A stretch of DNA of 64,000 nucleotides from Paracoccaceae bacterium (GCA_009773375.1 WRPH01000005.1:1-64000); one strand, 5' to 3'. Counted from the stretch's first letter, positions 18,444 through 28,961 are shown. The notes: generated by a model not told the origin, from the sequence alone. Numbers and translations are program-made.

Positions 18444-20747
18444 ATGTCAGAACCGTCAGACGACCCCAAGATCGAGCCTATCACGCTCGCCGAGCCTTTG
18501 GCCCGCGCGATTGGCGAACGCTATCTGACCTACGCGTTGTCAACGATCATGCACCGCGCGCTGCCGGATGCCCGTGATGGGCTGAAGCCGGTGCACCGCC
18601 GAATCCTGTTCGCCATGCGCGAGCTGAAACTGTCGGCCACCAGCGCCTTCCGCAAATCCGCCAAGATCAGCGGCGACGTGATGGGCAACTATCACCCGCA
18701 TGGTGACAGCGCGATTTACGACGCGATGGCGCGTCTGGCGCAGGATTTCAACGTGCGCTACCCGCTGGTCGATGGGCAGGGCAACTTCGGCAATATCGAC
18801 GGCGATAACCCCGCCGCCAGCCGCTACACCGAAGCCCGCCTGACCGCGATTGCCGAAAGCCTGATGGAAGGGCTGACCGAAAACGCCGTCGATTTCCGCC
18901 CGAACTATGACGGCACGCTGGAAGAGCCGGTGGTAATGCCCGCCGCCTTCCCGAACCTGCTGGCAAACGGGTCTTCGGGCATTGCCGTGGGCATGGCGAC
19001 CAACATTCCGCCGCATAACCTCGATGAATTGATTCAGGGCTGCCACGCGATGCTGGCCGATCCTGCGATCAGTGACGAGGGCTTGGTTGCGCTGATCCCC
19101 GGCCCGGACTTCCCGACGGGCGGCGTTATGGTCGAACCTCGCGCGACGATTCTGGAGGCGTATCGCACCGGGCGCGGATCTTTCCGCACGCGGGCAAAAT
19201 GGGCGGTCGAGGATCTGGGGCGCGGCACCTGGCAGATCATAATCACCGAGATCCCGTATCAGGTGCAGAAATCCAAGCTGATCGAAAAGCTGGCCGAACT
19301 GATCCAGCTGAAGAAAATCCCGCTGCTGGCCGATGTGCGCGACGAATCCGCCGATGATGTCCGCATCGTGCTGGAGCCGCGCTCACGCACGGTTGACCCC
19401 GATATGCTGATGGCGGCGCTGTTCAAATCGTCGGATCTGGAAACCCGGTTCAGCCTGAACATGAACGTGCTGATTGATGGCCGCGTGCCGAAAGTCTGCA
19501 GCCTGAAAGAGGTGCTGCGGGCATTTCTGGACCACCGCCGCGATGTATTGCGCCGCCGCAGCACGCACCGGATGGAAAAGATCGACCACCGGCTGGAGGT
19601 GTTGGAAGGTTTCATCATCACCTTCCTGAACCTCGATCGCGTGATCGACATCATTCGTTACGATGATGAACCCAAGGCCGCGCTGATGGCCGAGGATTGG
19701 GGCAAGCCGCACAAGCGCGCGACCTCTGAAAAAGACTATCTGCCGCCCGCCAAGAGTGGTGGCACGCTGACCGAGTTGCAGGCAGAATCCATCCTGAACA
19801 TGCGACTGCGCAGCTTGCGGCGGCTGGAAGAGATGGAACTGATCCGCGAACGCGATGCCCTGATGGCCGAACGCACCGGACTGGTCGATTTGCTGGCAAG
19901 CGACGTGCTGCAATGGCAGCAGATCGGCACCGAGCTCGAAGACGTGCGCAAGAAATTCGGCAAGGAAACCGTGCTGGGCCGCCGCCGGACCGCCTTTGCC
20001 GACGCCGGTGAAGTCGAAGAAGTCAGCTTCGAAGCAATGATCGAACGCGAGCCGATCACCGTGATCTGTAGCCAGATGGGCTGGATCCGGGCGCTTAAGG
20101 GCCATGTCGATCTGGCAACCGAACAGAAGTTCAAGGATGGCGACACAGCCCGCTTTGCTTTTCATGCCGAGACGACTGACAAGATCCTGCTGGTCGGCGC
20201 CAATGGCCGGTTCTACACGCTGATCGGCGTCAACCTGCCCGGCGGGCGCGGCATGGGTGAACCGGTGCGGCTGATGGTTGATTTGCCGAACGATTCCGAA
20301 ATCGTTGATCTGCAAATCTTCCGCCCCGGCGAAAAGCTGTTGGTGGCTTCGACGGCGGGCGATGGCTTTGTGGTCGCCTCGGATGAGGTGCTGGCGCAGA
20401 CGCGGGCGGGCAAACAGGTGCTGACCCTTGGCGCTGGCGTGAAAACCGCGCTGTGCAAGAAGGCCGTGGGCGATCATGTCGCCGTGGTGGGCGACAACCG
20501 CAAAGTGCTGGTGTTCCCGCTGGCCGAACTGCCGGAAATGGCTAAGGGCAAGGGCGTTCGGTTGCAGAAATACAAGGATGGCGGGCTGTCGGATGCCACC
20601 ACCTTTGTGCTGGCCGCAGGGCTGTCGTGGAAAGATCCCGCCGGGCGCACGCGCACCGAAACCGATCTGGGCGAATGGCTTGGCGCGCGCGCCTCGGCCG
20701 GGCGGATGGCGCCGCGTGGCTTCCCGCGGGACAATCGGTTCAACTGA
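18444..20747 (+). CDS. parC: DNA topoisomerase IV subunit A
   Basis: This 767-residue protein is the DNA-cleaving subunit that decatenates chromosomes with ParE. The active-site tyrosine is Tyr128 ([10 protein letters not shown]), and the quinolone-determining region [12 protein letters not shown] has Ser89 and Asp93. The coiled-coil gate and C-terminal beta-pinwheel (blades such as [20 protein letters not shown], residues about 590-610) follow. The short C-terminal domain, without the GyrA box seen in gyrase, supports ParC over GyrA. There is no strong ribosome-binding site before ATG 18444. Confidence 0.93.
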   Translation: MSEPSDDPKIEPITLAEPLARAIGERYLTYALSTIMHRALPDARDGLKPVHRRILFAMRELKLSATSAFRKSAKISGDVMGNYHPHGDSAIYDAMARLAQDFNVRYPLVDGQGNFGNIDGDNPAASRYTEARLTAIAESLMEGLTENAVDFRPNYDGTLEEPVVMPAAFPNLLANGSSGIAVGMATNIPPHNLDELIQGCHAMLADPAISDEGLVALIPGPDFPTGGVMVEPRATILEAYRTGRGSFRTRAKWAVEDLGRGTWQIIITEIPYQVQKSKLIEKLAELIQLKKIPLLADVRDESADDVRIVLEPRSRTVDPDMLMAALFKSSDLETRFSLNMNVLIDGRVPKVCSLKEVLRAFLDHRRDVLRRRSTHRMEKIDHRLEVLEGFIITFLNLDRVIDIIRYDDEPKAALMAEDWGKPHKRATSEKDYLPPAKSGGTLTELQAESILNMRLRSLRRLEEMELIRERDALMAERTGLVDLLASDVLQWQQIGTELEDVRKKFGKETVLGRRRTAFADAGEVEEVSFEAMIEREPITVICSQMGWIRALKGHVDLATEQKFKDGDTARFAFHAETTDKILLVGANGRFYTLIGVNLPGGRGMGEPVRLMVDLPNDSEIVDLQIFRPGEKLLVASTAGDGFVVASDEVLAQTRAGKQVLTLGAGVKTALCKKAVGDHVAVVGDNRKVLVFPLAELPEMAKGKGVRLQKYKDGGLSDATTFVLAAGLSWKDPAGRTRTETDLGEWLGARASAGRMAPRGFPRDNRFN

Positions 20748-20757
20748 ACGGCACCAC

Positions 20758-20788
20758 GGCTAACCTGCAGCAGCGCCGCAGGTTAGCC
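20758..20788. terminator. Bidirectional terminator between parC and the acyltransferase gene
   Basis: A perfect 11-bp stem (GGCTAACCTGC at 20758-20768, complement at 20778-20788) with a 9-nt loop lies eleven bases after parC. Its right arm overlaps the TAA of the convergent acyltransferase gene (20783-20785). No strong T run follows on either strand. Confidence 0.65.
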
Positions 20789-21655
20789 CTGTTTGCCCAG
20801 ATCCAACGTATGCTGGCGCAGCCAAGCCAGAAATCCGCGCGGGTTGCCTTCCCATTTTTCCAGTTCTGCCGCCGAAATCGGGGCGCCGATATAGGGGCGC
20901 TGCGCCTTGAACAAGGCGCGCTTGATTTCATACAGCAACAGCCCCTGCCGCAGCGTATCGGATAGCTTGTTGGCAATCAGAAACGCCCGGCTGTTCTGCC
21001 CGGTAAAGTGAATCGGCAGGATCGCGGCACCCGAGCGCTGAATCATCTTGTGGGTAAAGACGTTCCATTCCGACTCGATTGCCGGGCCGAAAAACCCCTC
21101 TGACATCGCCACTTTCCCGGCCGGGAACAGGATGATCACGCCGCCTTGCTTCAGATGCGCCATGGTCTGATTGCGCATCTCCAGCCCGAGTTCGCGCGCG
21201 TTTTCCTCGTGCGGGAACGGCACCGGGATCATGAATTGCTCCACTTCGGGAATGCCGGTCAACAGGCTGCGCGTCAGGATCTTGAAATCCGACCGCACGC
21301 GGTTGACCAGTTCCGCCATGATCATGCCATCAACCAGCCCGTGCGGATGGTTGGCCACCACCACCAGCGGACCAGTTTTCGGAATCAGCGCGATTTCGTC
21401 CTCAGGCGTATCAATGCGAATACCCATCTGCCTGACCGCCTTCGGCCAGAACGGCGAGCCAAACGGCGCGCCCGAGCGTTCGAAATCCCGAATCAACCGC
21501 AACAAAGTCACCTTCGCCGACAGCCATTCAATGGTGCGGATGGTGTTTGCCTTGACGGGATTCTTGAAGGTCCCGGCATAGGACAGCCGCCGCATATCAT
21601 ATTTGCGGTCCTGGCGTGCCTGAGCAACGCGGTCAGTCTGTGGCGTGTCTGTCAC
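20783..21655 (-). CDS. Lysophospholipid acyltransferase (PlsC/OlsA-like)
   Basis: The 290-residue enzyme has the acyltransferase signature NHPHGLVDG (the H-x4-D pair), followed by PVPFPHEENARE, the substrate motif ILFPAGKVAM, and ILPIHFTGQNSRAF, the glycerolipid acyltransferase blocks I-IV. It should acylate a lysolipid at the inner membrane; length and pattern also fit the ornithine-lipid acyltransferases of Rhodobacterales. GTG 21655 is preferred as start because GGGGAAGG lies upstream and it begins 28 bp after ptsH; an upstream methionine would overlap ptsH. Confidence 0.82.
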   Translation of the reverse strand: MTDTPQTDRVAQARQDRKYDMRRLSYAGTFKNPVKANTIRTIEWLSAKVTLLRLIRDFERSGAPFGSPFWPKAVRQMGIRIDTPEDEIALIPKTGPLVVVANHPHGLVDGMIMAELVNRVRSDFKILTRSLLTGIPEVEQFMIPVPFPHEENARELGLEMRNQTMAHLKQGGVIILFPAGKVAMSEGFFGPAIESEWNVFTHKMIQRSGAAILPIHFTGQNSRAFLIANKLSDTLRQGLLLYEIKRALFKAQRPYIGAPISAAELEKWEGNPRGFLAWLRQHTLDLGKQG

Positions 21656-21683
21656 GAAGCCTAAGCCTTCCCCGTCCCGCGCT

Positions 21684-21953
21684 TCAGTAGTCTTCCCCGA
21701 AGCGATTGGCCACCAGCGCCGACAATGCATCGGCAAGCGCCGTTGCCTGTGGCCCACTGGTGCTGACCTCAATAGAGGTTCCGCGCGATGCTGCCAACAT
21801 CAAAAGCCCCATGATGCTGTCGCCCGATACGATCATCCCGTCTTTGGTCACTTCGGCGGCGGCGTCAAAGCCTTCGACCACCTCGACGAATTTCGCCGAA
21901 GCGCGGGCGTGCAGCCCCTTTTCGTTGATAATTTGCAGCTCGCGTCCGGCCAT
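21684..21953 (-). CDS. ptsH: HPr phosphocarrier protein
   Basis: The 89-residue cytosolic protein is HPr. Phosphorylatable His15 sits in GLHARAS, and Ser46, the target of HPr kinase, sits in SGDSIMGLLMLAA. Its gene directly follows the EIIA(Man)-like gene and is in one run with hprK, so both kinase and acceptor are present. No PTS sugar permease is seen in the window, which fits a regulatory phosphorelay rather than sugar transport. Confidence 0.94.
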   Translation of the reverse strand: MAGRELQIINEKGLHARASAKFVEVVEGFDAAAEVTKDGMIVSGDSIMGLLMLAASRGTSIEVSTSGPQATALADALSALVANRFGEDY

Positions 21954-21955
21954 GT

Positions 21956-22351
21956 TCAGGCCCCTCCGCCCAGATCCAAGGAATTGATATATTTCCGCCC
22001 GGCATCCAGCGCAGCGGCGACAGCCTCGGCAATCGGCAGATCGCGCGATTTCGCAAGCTTGATCAGCATCGGCAAATTGGCCCCGTAGATGATCCGGCGC
22101 TCAGACGCAGCGCAGGCCATCAGCGACAGGTTCGAAGGCGAGCCGCCGAACATGTCCGTCACCATCACCACGCCCTGACCTTCATCAACCGCATCGGCGG
22201 CATCACAAATCTCGGCCTGCTTGGCACTGCGGTCATGGTCGTCTTCAATCGCAATGGCACGCATGGCGGCCTGCGGGCCAACCACATGTTCCACTGCGGA
22301 AAGATATTCCCGCGCAAGCCCGCCATGTGCCACGATCACGATACCGATCAC
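21956..22351 (-). CDS. PTS EIIA component, mannose family (ManX-like)
   Basis: This 131-residue protein is a stand-alone EIIA domain of the mannose/fructose/sorbose family. The phosphorylated histidine is His9 in IVIVAHGGLA, and MVTDMFGGSPSNLS is the family's second motif. GTG 22351 is the start: AGGA lies a few bases upstream and it begins seven bases after rapZ. An ATG far upstream would overlap rapZ. The absence of EIIBC partners suggests a regulatory role, probably tuning HprK or the neighbouring ChvG/ChvI system as proposed in other alphaproteobacteria. Confidence 0.9.
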   Translation of the reverse strand: MIGIVIVAHGGLAREYLSAVEHVVGPQAAMRAIAIEDDHDRSAKQAEICDAADAVDEGQGVVMVTDMFGGSPSNLSLMACAASERRIIYGANLPMLIKLAKSRDLPIAEAVAAALDAGRKYINSLDLGGGA

Positions 22352-22358
22352 GCGCGTC

Positions 22359-23276
22359 CTACCCCGATCCCAATGGCGCTGCCGCCTTGCGTTCCAACTC
22401 TCGGTGTCGTTTTGACACCGGCCAGCCCGCTTCTGCAAGCACCTTGCCAAGTTTTTCTGCAACTGCAACAGACCGATGTTGGCCGCCGGTGCAGCCAAAG
22501 CCGATAGACAGATGCGCCTTGCCCTCTTCAAGATGGGCCGGAAGTAGCATCAAGACAAGGCCCTGCAACCGCTGGAAGAAATCAACAAAGCGCGGGTCGG
22601 ATTCGATATGGGCGGCAACGCTGGGATCACGGCCATCTTTGCTACGCAGGTCAGCCTGCCAGTAGGGGTTCGTCAGAAAACGGCAGTCGAACACCATATC
22701 CAGCCCGCGCGGCAGGCCACGTTTGTAGCTGAATGACTGCACCGAAACCGCCATATGCTCGGCAACGCCACGATCAAACCATTTGACGATTTCTGCTTTC
22801 AGATCGTGCGGCGACATGTCCGAGGTGTCGATCAGATGATCGGCGCGCACCCGGATCGGGCCAAGCAGGTCGATTTCGCGGGCGATGCCTTCGGTCGGGG
22901 TTTCCATCGGCGCAAGCGGGTGGCGGCGGCGGGTTTGCGAATAGCGGCGGATCAGCTCTGACGGGTCGCAATCGAGGTAAATCAGCTCCAGGCTGACGCG
23001 CGGGTCACGTGTCAGCGTGTCGATCAGTTCGATCAGCGTGGTGGTGTTGAAATCGCGGTTTCGCACGTCCAGACCCAGCGCGATCGGCCGACCGAGTGTG
23101 GGGCCGTCGATCAAGCGCGGCACAAGGTTCAGTGGCAGGTTGTCGATCACCTCAAAGCCCAGATCCTCCAGCGCATGGATCGCGGTCGAGCGCCCAGCTC
23201 CGGAAGGGCCGGTGATCAGCACCAGCTGATGTTCGGCGGCGGGTTCAAGATGGCTTGGCACGTCTGGTTCCTTCAT
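22359..23276 (-). CDS. rapZ: RapZ/YvcJ family nucleotide-binding protein
   Basis: The 305-residue protein is an RNase adapter-type ATPase/GTPase. It has an N-terminal P-loop GPSGAGRS (residues 23-30, with Arg in the usual Lys position), the [11 protein letters not shown]...RRHPL segment, and the C-terminal [17 protein letters not shown] motif that defines the family. ATG 23276 overlaps the hprK stop (ATGA). In enterobacteria RapZ controls GlmS through RNase E; in alphaproteobacteria its role beside PTS genes is not settled. Confidence 0.92.
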   Translation of the reverse strand: MKEPDVPSHLEPAAEHQLVLITGPSGAGRSTAIHALEDLGFEVIDNLPLNLVPRLIDGPTLGRPIALGLDVRNRDFNTTTLIELIDTLTRDPRVSLELIYLDCDPSELIRRYSQTRRRHPLAPMETPTEGIAREIDLLGPIRVRADHLIDTSDMSPHDLKAEIVKWFDRGVAEHMAVSVQSFSYKRGLPRGLDMVFDCRFLTNPYWQADLRSKDGRDPSVAAHIESDPRFVDFFQRLQGLVLMLLPAHLEEGKAHLSIGFGCTGGQHRSVAVAEKLGKVLAEAGWPVSKRHRELERKAAAPLGSG

Positions 23277-23695
23277 TGCTGCCGCGCACCTTTGAGATAG
23301 CACAGCAGGGCAGAAGGAAAGTGGCTGCTCCGGCTGCCAAACACAAGGTCCAGCGCATAGTCAAAAAGTGTCAGGCTGCGGCGGGGTGGCAGGCGGTCGG
23401 TTTCGGTCTGGCCCAGATCGACGGCCAGCGCCAGCGTGGTTTCGGCAAGCGCCGCGGCACGCAGGATACCAACGCCGCGCGCTTCGATCAGGCCGTGGAT
23501 GGTGGGCGGGCAGCGGGCAATCAGGCTGGCGTTTTCAAGGCGAACCTCGGTTTGGTCGTCCGCGACCAGATCCCCCCCCAGCGCCATCAGCTGCAAGGCC
23601 AACGCCGATTTGCCTGCCCCCGATGGGCCAAGGATCAGCACGCCGCGCCCGGCTACCGCCACGCAACTGGCATGCAGCAAAAGGGAATCGGTCAA
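23273..23695 (-). CDS. hprK: HPr kinase/phosphorylase, short proteobacterial form
   Basis: The 140-residue protein consists only of the catalytic domain, lacking the N-terminal domain of Gram-positive HprK; this is normal for alphaproteobacteria. The P-loop is GPSGAGKS (residues 23-30), followed by LVADDQTEV, and RGVGILR carries the conserved arginine. It phosphorylates HPr on Ser46. Start and stop overlap chvG and rapZ by ATGA, making it part of one coupled run from chvI. Confidence 0.93.
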   Translation of the reverse strand: MTDSLLLHASCVAVAGRGVLILGPSGAGKSALALQLMALGGDLVADDQTEVRLENASLIARCPPTIHGLIEARGVGILRAAALAETTLALAVDLGQTETDRLPPRRSLTLFDYALDLVFGSRSSHFPSALLCYLKGARQQ

Positions 23696-25383
23696 ATCGG
23701 CAAGCCCACCACAAACCGCGCGCCCAGCGGGTCAGAGGTGGGGTCAGCGTTGGTCGGGCGGATGTTTTCGGCCCAGATCACACCGCCATGCGCCTCGACG
23801 ATCTGCTTTGAAATCGACAGCCCAAGACCGGAGTTATTGCCGAAATGCGTTGGCGGCCGGTCAGAATAGAACCGCTTGAACACTTTGGTCAGCGCCTGTT
23901 CCGGAATGCCCGGCCCGGTATCTTCCACCACGATCAGCACCCGGTTTTCCCGCCGTCGCGCCCAGACCCGCACCGCATCACCGTCTTCGCAGAACGACAC
24001 GGCATTGGTGATCAGGTTGACGAATACCTGTGCAAGGCGCCCCTCCAGCCCGTGAATGCGGATCGGTTCATTTGGAAAATCGGTAATGAATTCAACGCCT
24101 TTTTCGCGCGCTTGCTGGCCGAGATAATCGGTCAGGTTGCCCAGCGTCTTCATCAGATTGAATTCTTCTTCCTGTTCCTTGACCAGTTCCGAATCCAGCC
24201 GCGAGGCGTTGGAGATGTCAGACACCAGCCGATCAAGCCGCCGCACGTCATGCTCGATAACGTCCAGCAACTTCTCGCGGTGTTCCTCTTTCTTCACCAT
24301 CCGCAGCGAGCCTACGGCTGAACGCAGCGAAGCCAGCGGGTTCTTGATTTCATGCGAGACGTCGGCCGCAAACTGTTCGTTGGCGTCGATACGGTCATAA
24401 AGTGCCGCCACCATCCCACGCATTGCAACTGACAGACGGCCAATTTCATCGGGCCGCGCCGCCAGATCCGGGATACGCACCCGGCCCGGAGACATTTTGC
24501 GCGCGTCACGGTCACGGCCCAATTCGGCAGCAGCTGCCAGATCGGACAGCGGGTTCGCGATGGTCGAAGCCAGCACAAGGCTGAGGCCAATCGAGACCAG
24601 CAGCGCGATCACGAACATTTGCAGGATTTGTTCGCGCTCATAGCGCACCAGCCGATCAATTTCGCCTTCCGCCGAAGTCAGCACCACCGCACCAATCACC
24701 GCACCCACCTGCATCACCGGCGTTGCCACCGCAAATTGCGCGCCGCCTTCCGCCCCCCGCCCGGTGTTTACCGCAGTTTCCCCCGCCAAAGCCTTTGCAT
24801 AAAGTTCCAGCGCCATCGCCTCACCATTGGCGGCAACTTCGGCCTTGTTGGTGGACCCGAGCAGACCAGAAACGCCTTCCCAGATCGAATTGAGGAAATC
24901 AGTAATGATGGTCTGGCGCTGATCGCGCGCCGCGAGATTGCTTTCCCGCGGTGCGCCGATACCACGCGACACCAAGACCCCGGTCGGATCGAACAAGAAA
25001 ACCTCGACCCCCGGACCGATGCCCATCTCATTGATGTTGGACGGCAATTTGCCTGAGGTTGCCACCACGGCGGTTTCAACGACATTGGCGATCAACTGCG
25101 CCTCTGTCACCAGCCCCTGTTCGCGCTGCAACACAAGGCTGTCGCGGAACGGGTTCATGAACAACACGCCCGCCACCAGAATGACCAGCGCCATCAGGTT
25201 GAACACGATGATCTTGCGCGCCAGCGGCGACCGGTTCAGCGAGACAATCCCCCGCCGACCCCGGCCCTCGCGCAACGCCGTGTCGGCGACGACCTCGGGC
25301 GAAACCCAATCTTCGCCCAACAGCAATTCACCCGGCTTGGCCGACCTTGCGTTTTTCATCGAGATGTTCGGAGCCGTTGTCAT
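23692..25383 (-). CDS. chvG: Sensor histidine kinase ChvG
   Basis: The 563-residue inner-membrane kinase has two membrane helices (about residues 59-76 and 253-274) flanking a periplasmic sensor domain. These are followed by HAMP, the H-box [11 protein letters not shown] with phosphorylated His344, and ATPase boxes ending in DTGPGIP and [10 protein letters not shown]. ChvG/ExoS/BvrS kinases sense acidity and envelope stress and phosphorylate ChvI. The start overlaps chvI by ATGA, and the stop overlaps hprK, linking envelope sensing to the PTS-like relay. Confidence 0.93.
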   Translation of the reverse strand: MTTAPNISMKNARSAKPGELLLGEDWVSPEVVADTALREGRGRRGIVSLNRSPLARKIIVFNLMALVILVAGVLFMNPFRDSLVLQREQGLVTEAQLIANVVETAVVATSGKLPSNINEMGIGPGVEVFLFDPTGVLVSRGIGAPRESNLAARDQRQTIITDFLNSIWEGVSGLLGSTNKAEVAANGEAMALELYAKALAGETAVNTGRGAEGGAQFAVATPVMQVGAVIGAVVLTSAEGEIDRLVRYEREQILQMFVIALLVSIGLSLVLASTIANPLSDLAAAAELGRDRDARKMSPGRVRIPDLAARPDEIGRLSVAMRGMVAALYDRIDANEQFAADVSHEIKNPLASLRSAVGSLRMVKKEEHREKLLDVIEHDVRRLDRLVSDISNASRLDSELVKEQEEEFNLMKTLGNLTDYLGQQAREKGVEFITDFPNEPIRIHGLEGRLAQVFVNLITNAVSFCEDGDAVRVWARRRENRVLIVVEDTGPGIPEQALTKVFKRFYSDRPPTHFGNNSGLGLSISKQIVEAHGGVIWAENIRPTNADPTSDPLGARFVVGLPI

Positions 25384-26081
25384 TCTTCGTTATAACGATA
25401 ACCAATGCCATAAAGCGTTTCGATCGCCGCGAAATCATCATCCACTGCGCGCATTTTCTTGCGCAGACGCTTGATATGGCTGTCGATGGTGCGGTCATCG
25501 ACATAGACCTGATCATCGTAGGCAACATCCATCAGCTGATCACGCGATTTCACAAAACCGGGGCGTTGTGCCAGCGCTTGCAGAAGCATGAATTCGGTCA
25601 CGGTCAGCGAAACATCCTGCCCCTTCCAGGCCACCGAATGCCGCAGCGGGTCCATCCGCAGATGCCCGCGCTCCATGATTTTGGTTTCTTCGGTGACAGC
25701 TACCTCGCCAGTGGCAATCGCGTCATTGCGGCGCAAAAGCGCGCGGATGCGTTCGACCAGAAGCCGCTGGCTGAACGGTTTTTTGACGTAATCATCCGCC
25801 CCCATCCGTAGCCTGAGGACTTCGTCGATCTCATCATCTTTCGAGGTGAGGAAGATCACCGGCATGGTGGTTTTCTGCCGCAGACGCTGCAGCAGATCCA
25901 TGCCATCCATGCGCGGCATCTTGATATCAAGCACCGCCATATCGGGCATGCGCCGGTTGAAGGCATCCAGCGCGGATTGCCCGTCGTTGAAAGTTTCGAC
26001 TTCGAAACCCTCTGCCTCAAGAGTCATCGAAACCGACGTCAGGATATTCCTGTCGTCGTCTACAAGGGCGATCCTTGCCAT
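25380..26081 (-). CDS. chvI: Response regulator ChvI
   Basis: The 233-residue OmpR-type regulator has a receiver domain with acidic pocket DDD at residues 8-10, phosphorylated Asp52 ([11 protein letters not shown]) and Lys in FLTSKDD. Its C-terminal winged helix includes [28 protein letters not shown] (residues about 177-205). It heads the leftward chvI-chvG-hprK-rapZ run and is divergent from pckA. In Agrobacterium the ChvG/ChvI system controls pckA, so direct control of its neighbour is a reasonable inference. Confidence 0.94.
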   Translation of the reverse strand: MARIALVDDDRNILTSVSMTLEAEGFEVETFNDGQSALDAFNRRMPDMAVLDIKMPRMDGMDLLQRLRQKTTMPVIFLTSKDDEIDEVLRLRMGADDYVKKPFSQRLLVERIRALLRRNDAIATGEVAVTEETKIMERGHLRMDPLRHSVAWKGQDVSLTVTEFMLLQALAQRPGFVKSRDQLMDVAYDDQVYVDDRTIDSHIKRLRKKMRAVDDDFAAIETLYGIGYRYNEE

Positions 26082-26436
26082 TTTTGGGCTTCCCTATTCT
26101 GCTCGGCTTGCCTGATTTTTTCCATATGATCGGTTTTTCGCACCAAGGAATCAACAGTTAACTGCGAATCACCCCCGGCCACGGACTCCATCAGGCCCGA
26201 AATTTCCAAAGGAATGGCTAATATGACGCACATTTCCGATCAGCTGCATTTTGGTTGCGCTAAACTGGAAATGGTTGCGCTAACTGTGCCAAAGCGTCCT
26301 ATTCCGTGCAAAATCTGCATGTTATAGCGGGGCCACATCAGCTGACGGCATCGGCTGGTGGCAGAAACGCCCCTTGGCCCGGGCGTTCGCTTTGGAAACT
26401 GACCCGCCTCGCAAGGCGGAAACGGGAGCTTGCAGG
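26082..26436. other. 355-bp chvI-pckA intergenic region
   Basis: This is the only gap over 300 bases. I see no credible gene in it. It must contain promoters for chvI (leftward) and pckA (rightward). The part from about 26100 to 26330 is less GC-rich than the flanks and holds a 12-bp direct repeat described separately. A TTATAG at 26322-26327 could be a pckA -10 element, but no well-spaced -35 was found. Confidence 0.6.
26252..26283. promoter_or_regulatory. 20-bp-spaced direct repeat, candidate ChvI site
   Basis: TGGTTGCGCTAA occurs at 26252-26263 and again at 26272-26283, exactly 20 bp apart, which is about two helical turns. OmpR-family regulators bind tandem direct repeats as head-to-tail dimers. 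The location between chvI and pckA makes ChvI the obvious candidate, but the site is inferred. Confidence 0.5.
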
Positions 26437-28035
26437 ATGACAAATGGACGGGTGAACCCATCGCAGCGTTTGGAAGATCAGGGCATCAGCGGTCTGGGCA
26501 ACGTCTATTACAACTATATCGAGCCTGCCTTGGTCGAGGCCGCCGTGTCGCGTGGCGAGGGCAAGCTGGGCAAGGGTGGTGCGTTTTTGTGCTCGACCGG
26601 GCAGTTTACCGGGCGCTCGCCGAAGGATAAATTCGTCGCCCGCACGGCTTCGGTGGAAAACACCATCTGGTGGGAAAACAACGCTCCGATGGCTGCCGAT
26701 GCGTTTGACCGGCTGCACGCCGATATGCTGGAGCATATGAAAGGGCGCGATTATTTCGTGCAGGATCTGTTCGGCGGCGCAGACCCGGTCTACCGGCTCG
26801 ACGTGCGGATGGTGACAGAACTGGCTTGGCACGGCCTGTTCATCCGCCACATGCTGCGCCGGCCCGAGCGGGCGGAACTGGATACTTTTGTGCCGGAATG
26901 GACGGTGATCAACTGCCCGTCGTTCAAGGCTGACCCGGAACGCCACGGCTGCCGCACCTCGACGGTGATCGCGCTGAACTTTGACAAGAAGCTGATCCTG
27001 ATCGGCAATACCGCCTATGCGGGCGAAAACAAGAAAGCGGTGTTCACGCTGCTGAACTACCTGCTGCCGGAAAAGGGCGTGATGCCGATGCATTGCTCGG
27101 CCAACCATGCGATTGCCAACCCGGTGGATTCGGCGGTTTTCTTCGGGCTGTCGGGGACGGGGAAAACCACCTTGTCGGCTGACCCGTCGCGCACTTTGAT
27201 TGGCGATGACGAACACGGCTGGTCGGATCGCGGCACCTTCAACTTTGAGGGCGGCTGCTATGCCAAGACGATCAACCTGTCGGCAGAGGCGGAGCCGGAG
27301 ATTTACGGCACCACTTCGAAGTTCGGCACGGTGGTCGAGAATATGGTGTTCGACCCGGAAACGCTGGAGCTGGATTTCACCGACAGCAGCCTGACGGAAA
27401 ACATGCGCTGTGCTTACCCGTTGGAGTATATCTCCAATGCCTCAGAAACCGGGATGGGTGGTGCGCCGCGGAATGTGATCATGCTGACCTGTGACGCCTA
27501 TGGGGTGCTGCCGCCGATCGCGCGGCTGACCCCGGCGCAGGCGATGTATCACTTCCTGTCGGGCTTCACCTCGAAAACGCCGGGGACGGAGCGCGGGATT
27601 GTCGAGCCGACGCCGACGTTCTCGACCTGCTTTGGCGCGCCGTTCATGCCGCGCAGGCCGGAGGTGTATGGCAAGCTGTTGCAGGCCAGGATCGCCAAGC
27701 AGGGCGCTGCGTGCTGGCTGGTCAACACCGGCTGGACCGGCGGCAAGTTCGGCGAAGGCAAGCGGATGCCGATCCGGGCGACGCGGGCTTTGCTGACGGC
27801 GGCGCTGGATGGCAGCCTGGCCGGGGTGGAGTTCCGCCGCGATCCGAACTTTGGCTTTGAGGTTCCGGTGGCGGTGCCGGGGGTGGATGCGACCTTGCTG
27901 GACCCGCGCGCGACCTGGGCGGACAAGGCGGCCTATGATGCGCAAGCCAAGAAGCTGGTGGGGATGTTTGCCGACAACTTCGGCCAGTATGTGCCCTTCA
28001 TCGACGCGGATGTGAAAGCGGCTGCAATCGGCTGA
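26437..28035 (+). CDS. pckA: Phosphoenolpyruvate carboxykinase (ATP)
   Basis: The 532-residue cytosolic enzyme converts oxaloacetate and ATP to phosphoenolpyruvate for gluconeogenesis. It has the ATP-type signature with P-loop [11 protein letters not shown] near residue 238, then [18 protein letters not shown] and the C-terminal GEGKRMPI. Length is normal for the family. ATG 26437 has GGGAG eight bases upstream and gives the usual N-terminus; an upstream in-frame start lacks a signal. A terminator follows at 28052. Confidence 0.96.
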   Translation: MTNGRVNPSQRLEDQGISGLGNVYYNYIEPALVEAAVSRGEGKLGKGGAFLCSTGQFTGRSPKDKFVARTASVENTIWWENNAPMAADAFDRLHADMLEHMKGRDYFVQDLFGGADPVYRLDVRMVTELAWHGLFIRHMLRRPERAELDTFVPEWTVINCPSFKADPERHGCRTSTVIALNFDKKLILIGNTAYAGENKKAVFTLLNYLLPEKGVMPMHCSANHAIANPVDSAVFFGLSGTGKTTLSADPSRTLIGDDEHGWSDRGTFNFEGGCYAKTINLSAEAEPEIYGTTSKFGTVVENMVFDPETLELDFTDSSLTENMRCAYPLEYISNASETGMGGAPRNVIMLTCDAYGVLPPIARLTPAQAMYHFLSGFTSKTPGTERGIVEPTPTFSTCFGAPFMPRRPEVYGKLLQARIAKQGAACWLVNTGWTGGKFGEGKRMPIRATRALLTAALDGSLAGVEFRRDPNFGFEVPVAVPGVDATLLDPRATWADKAAYDAQAKKLVGMFADNFGQYVPFIDADVKAAAIG

Positions 28036-28051
28036 GATGGGAAGACTCTGG

Positions 28052-28075
28052 ACGGTCCCGGCTCGGGACCGTTTT
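28052..28075 (+). terminator. Intrinsic terminator of pckA
   Basis: ACGGTCCC (28052-28059), a 5-nt loop and GGGACCGT (28065-28072) form a perfect 8-bp stem followed by TTT, 17 bases after the pckA stop. Confidence 0.85.
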
Positions 28076-28142
28076 CGGGGCCTTTGTTTTCAGCTAGTTA
28101 AGGCTCGTCGTTTAGAGACTGTTAACTTTTACCGTGGCATGC

Positions 28143-28190
28143 GGGAAAATCCTTCAAAGGATTTTCCCAAATTTTTTGACAAAAATTTGG
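28143..28190 (-). repeat. Double hairpin element after the TSUP gene
   Basis: Two adjoining inverted repeats lie here: GGGAAAATCCTT (28143-28154) pairs with 28157-28168, and CCAAATTTTT (28167-28176) pairs with AAAAATTTGG (28181-28190). The pair abuts the TAG of the leftward TSUP permease gene. The AT-rich double hairpin looks like a dispersed Rhodobacteraceae 3'-end element and could stop transcription. Confidence 0.65.
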
Positions 28191-28961
28191 CTAGGCCCCA
28201 AGGGCACGACGCATCAGGTTCAGCCCGGTCAGCACCAGCAACACCTGCGTCCAGCGCCGAAACTTTGCCTGATCCAGCCGATCTTGAATCGCAAAGCCAA
28301 GGCTCTGCCCCAGCAGCGCGGGCAGCACCAAAGCGGCGGAAAAGCCAAGTGTGCTGGGGTTGAGCACCCCTGATTGCAGATGCGCCGCCAACAGGACCAC
28401 CGCCCCGATCAGAAAAACCACACCCTGCACCCGCACGGTTTCGAGTTTATCCGCCCCGATGGACAGCAGGTAGACCAGCAAGGGCGGCCCCCACACGCCG
28501 GAAACCCCACCATACAGCCCGCCAATCGCCCCCAGAATCCATTCGGCCCGGCTGCGGTGTTCCAGCCGAAGCGCCAGAGTCTTGCCTGCAAGCTGCAACG
28601 CAGCGAAAGCGGTGATCGGCAAGCCGAGCAGTAGCAGGAACAGGTCTTGCGGGATCACCCGGACGAACTGCGCCGACACCACGATCATCACCACGGTGGC
28701 AACCAGCATCCGGCGATAGGCCAGCCCGGTTGCCCATGCGGCGGGCACACCCTGCCGCAAGGCCTGGCTGACATTGGAAAACAGCGTCGGCAGGATCAGG
28801 CCAGACAGCGCAACCTCGGGCGGCAGGAACGCGGAAAACGCCGAAATCATGATCATCGGCATGGCAAAGCCGACTGCGCCCTTGATGAATCCGGCAAACA
28901 ACGTGATCGCCAGCGCCGCCAGAAAGGCCGGAACTGACAGGCCAGCCAGCAAAATCTCCAT
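28191..28961 (-). CDS. TSUP (TauE/SafE) family membrane transporter
   Basis: The 256-residue inner-membrane protein has about eight hydrophobic helices. It carries the TSUP signature near the N-terminus (LFAGFIKGAVGFAMP) repeated in the second half as IGGLYGGVSGVWGPPLLVYLL, the internal duplication typical of TauE/SafE sulfite and organosulfonate exporters. ATG 28961 follows an AAGGGGG site; an in-frame start further up lacks one. Substrate is unknown. It is divergent from the acyl-CoA dehydrogenase gene. Confidence 0.85.
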   Translation of the reverse strand: MEILLAGLSVPAFLAALAITLFAGFIKGAVGFAMPMIMISAFSAFLPPEVALSGLILPTLFSNVSQALRQGVPAAWATGLAYRRMLVATVVMIVVSAQFVRVIPQDLFLLLLGLPITAFAALQLAGKTLALRLEHRSRAEWILGAIGGLYGGVSGVWGPPLLVYLLSIGADKLETVRVQGVVFLIGAVVLLAAHLQSGVLNPSTLGFSAALVLPALLGQSLGFAIQDRLDQAKFRRWTQVLLVLTGLNLMRRALGA

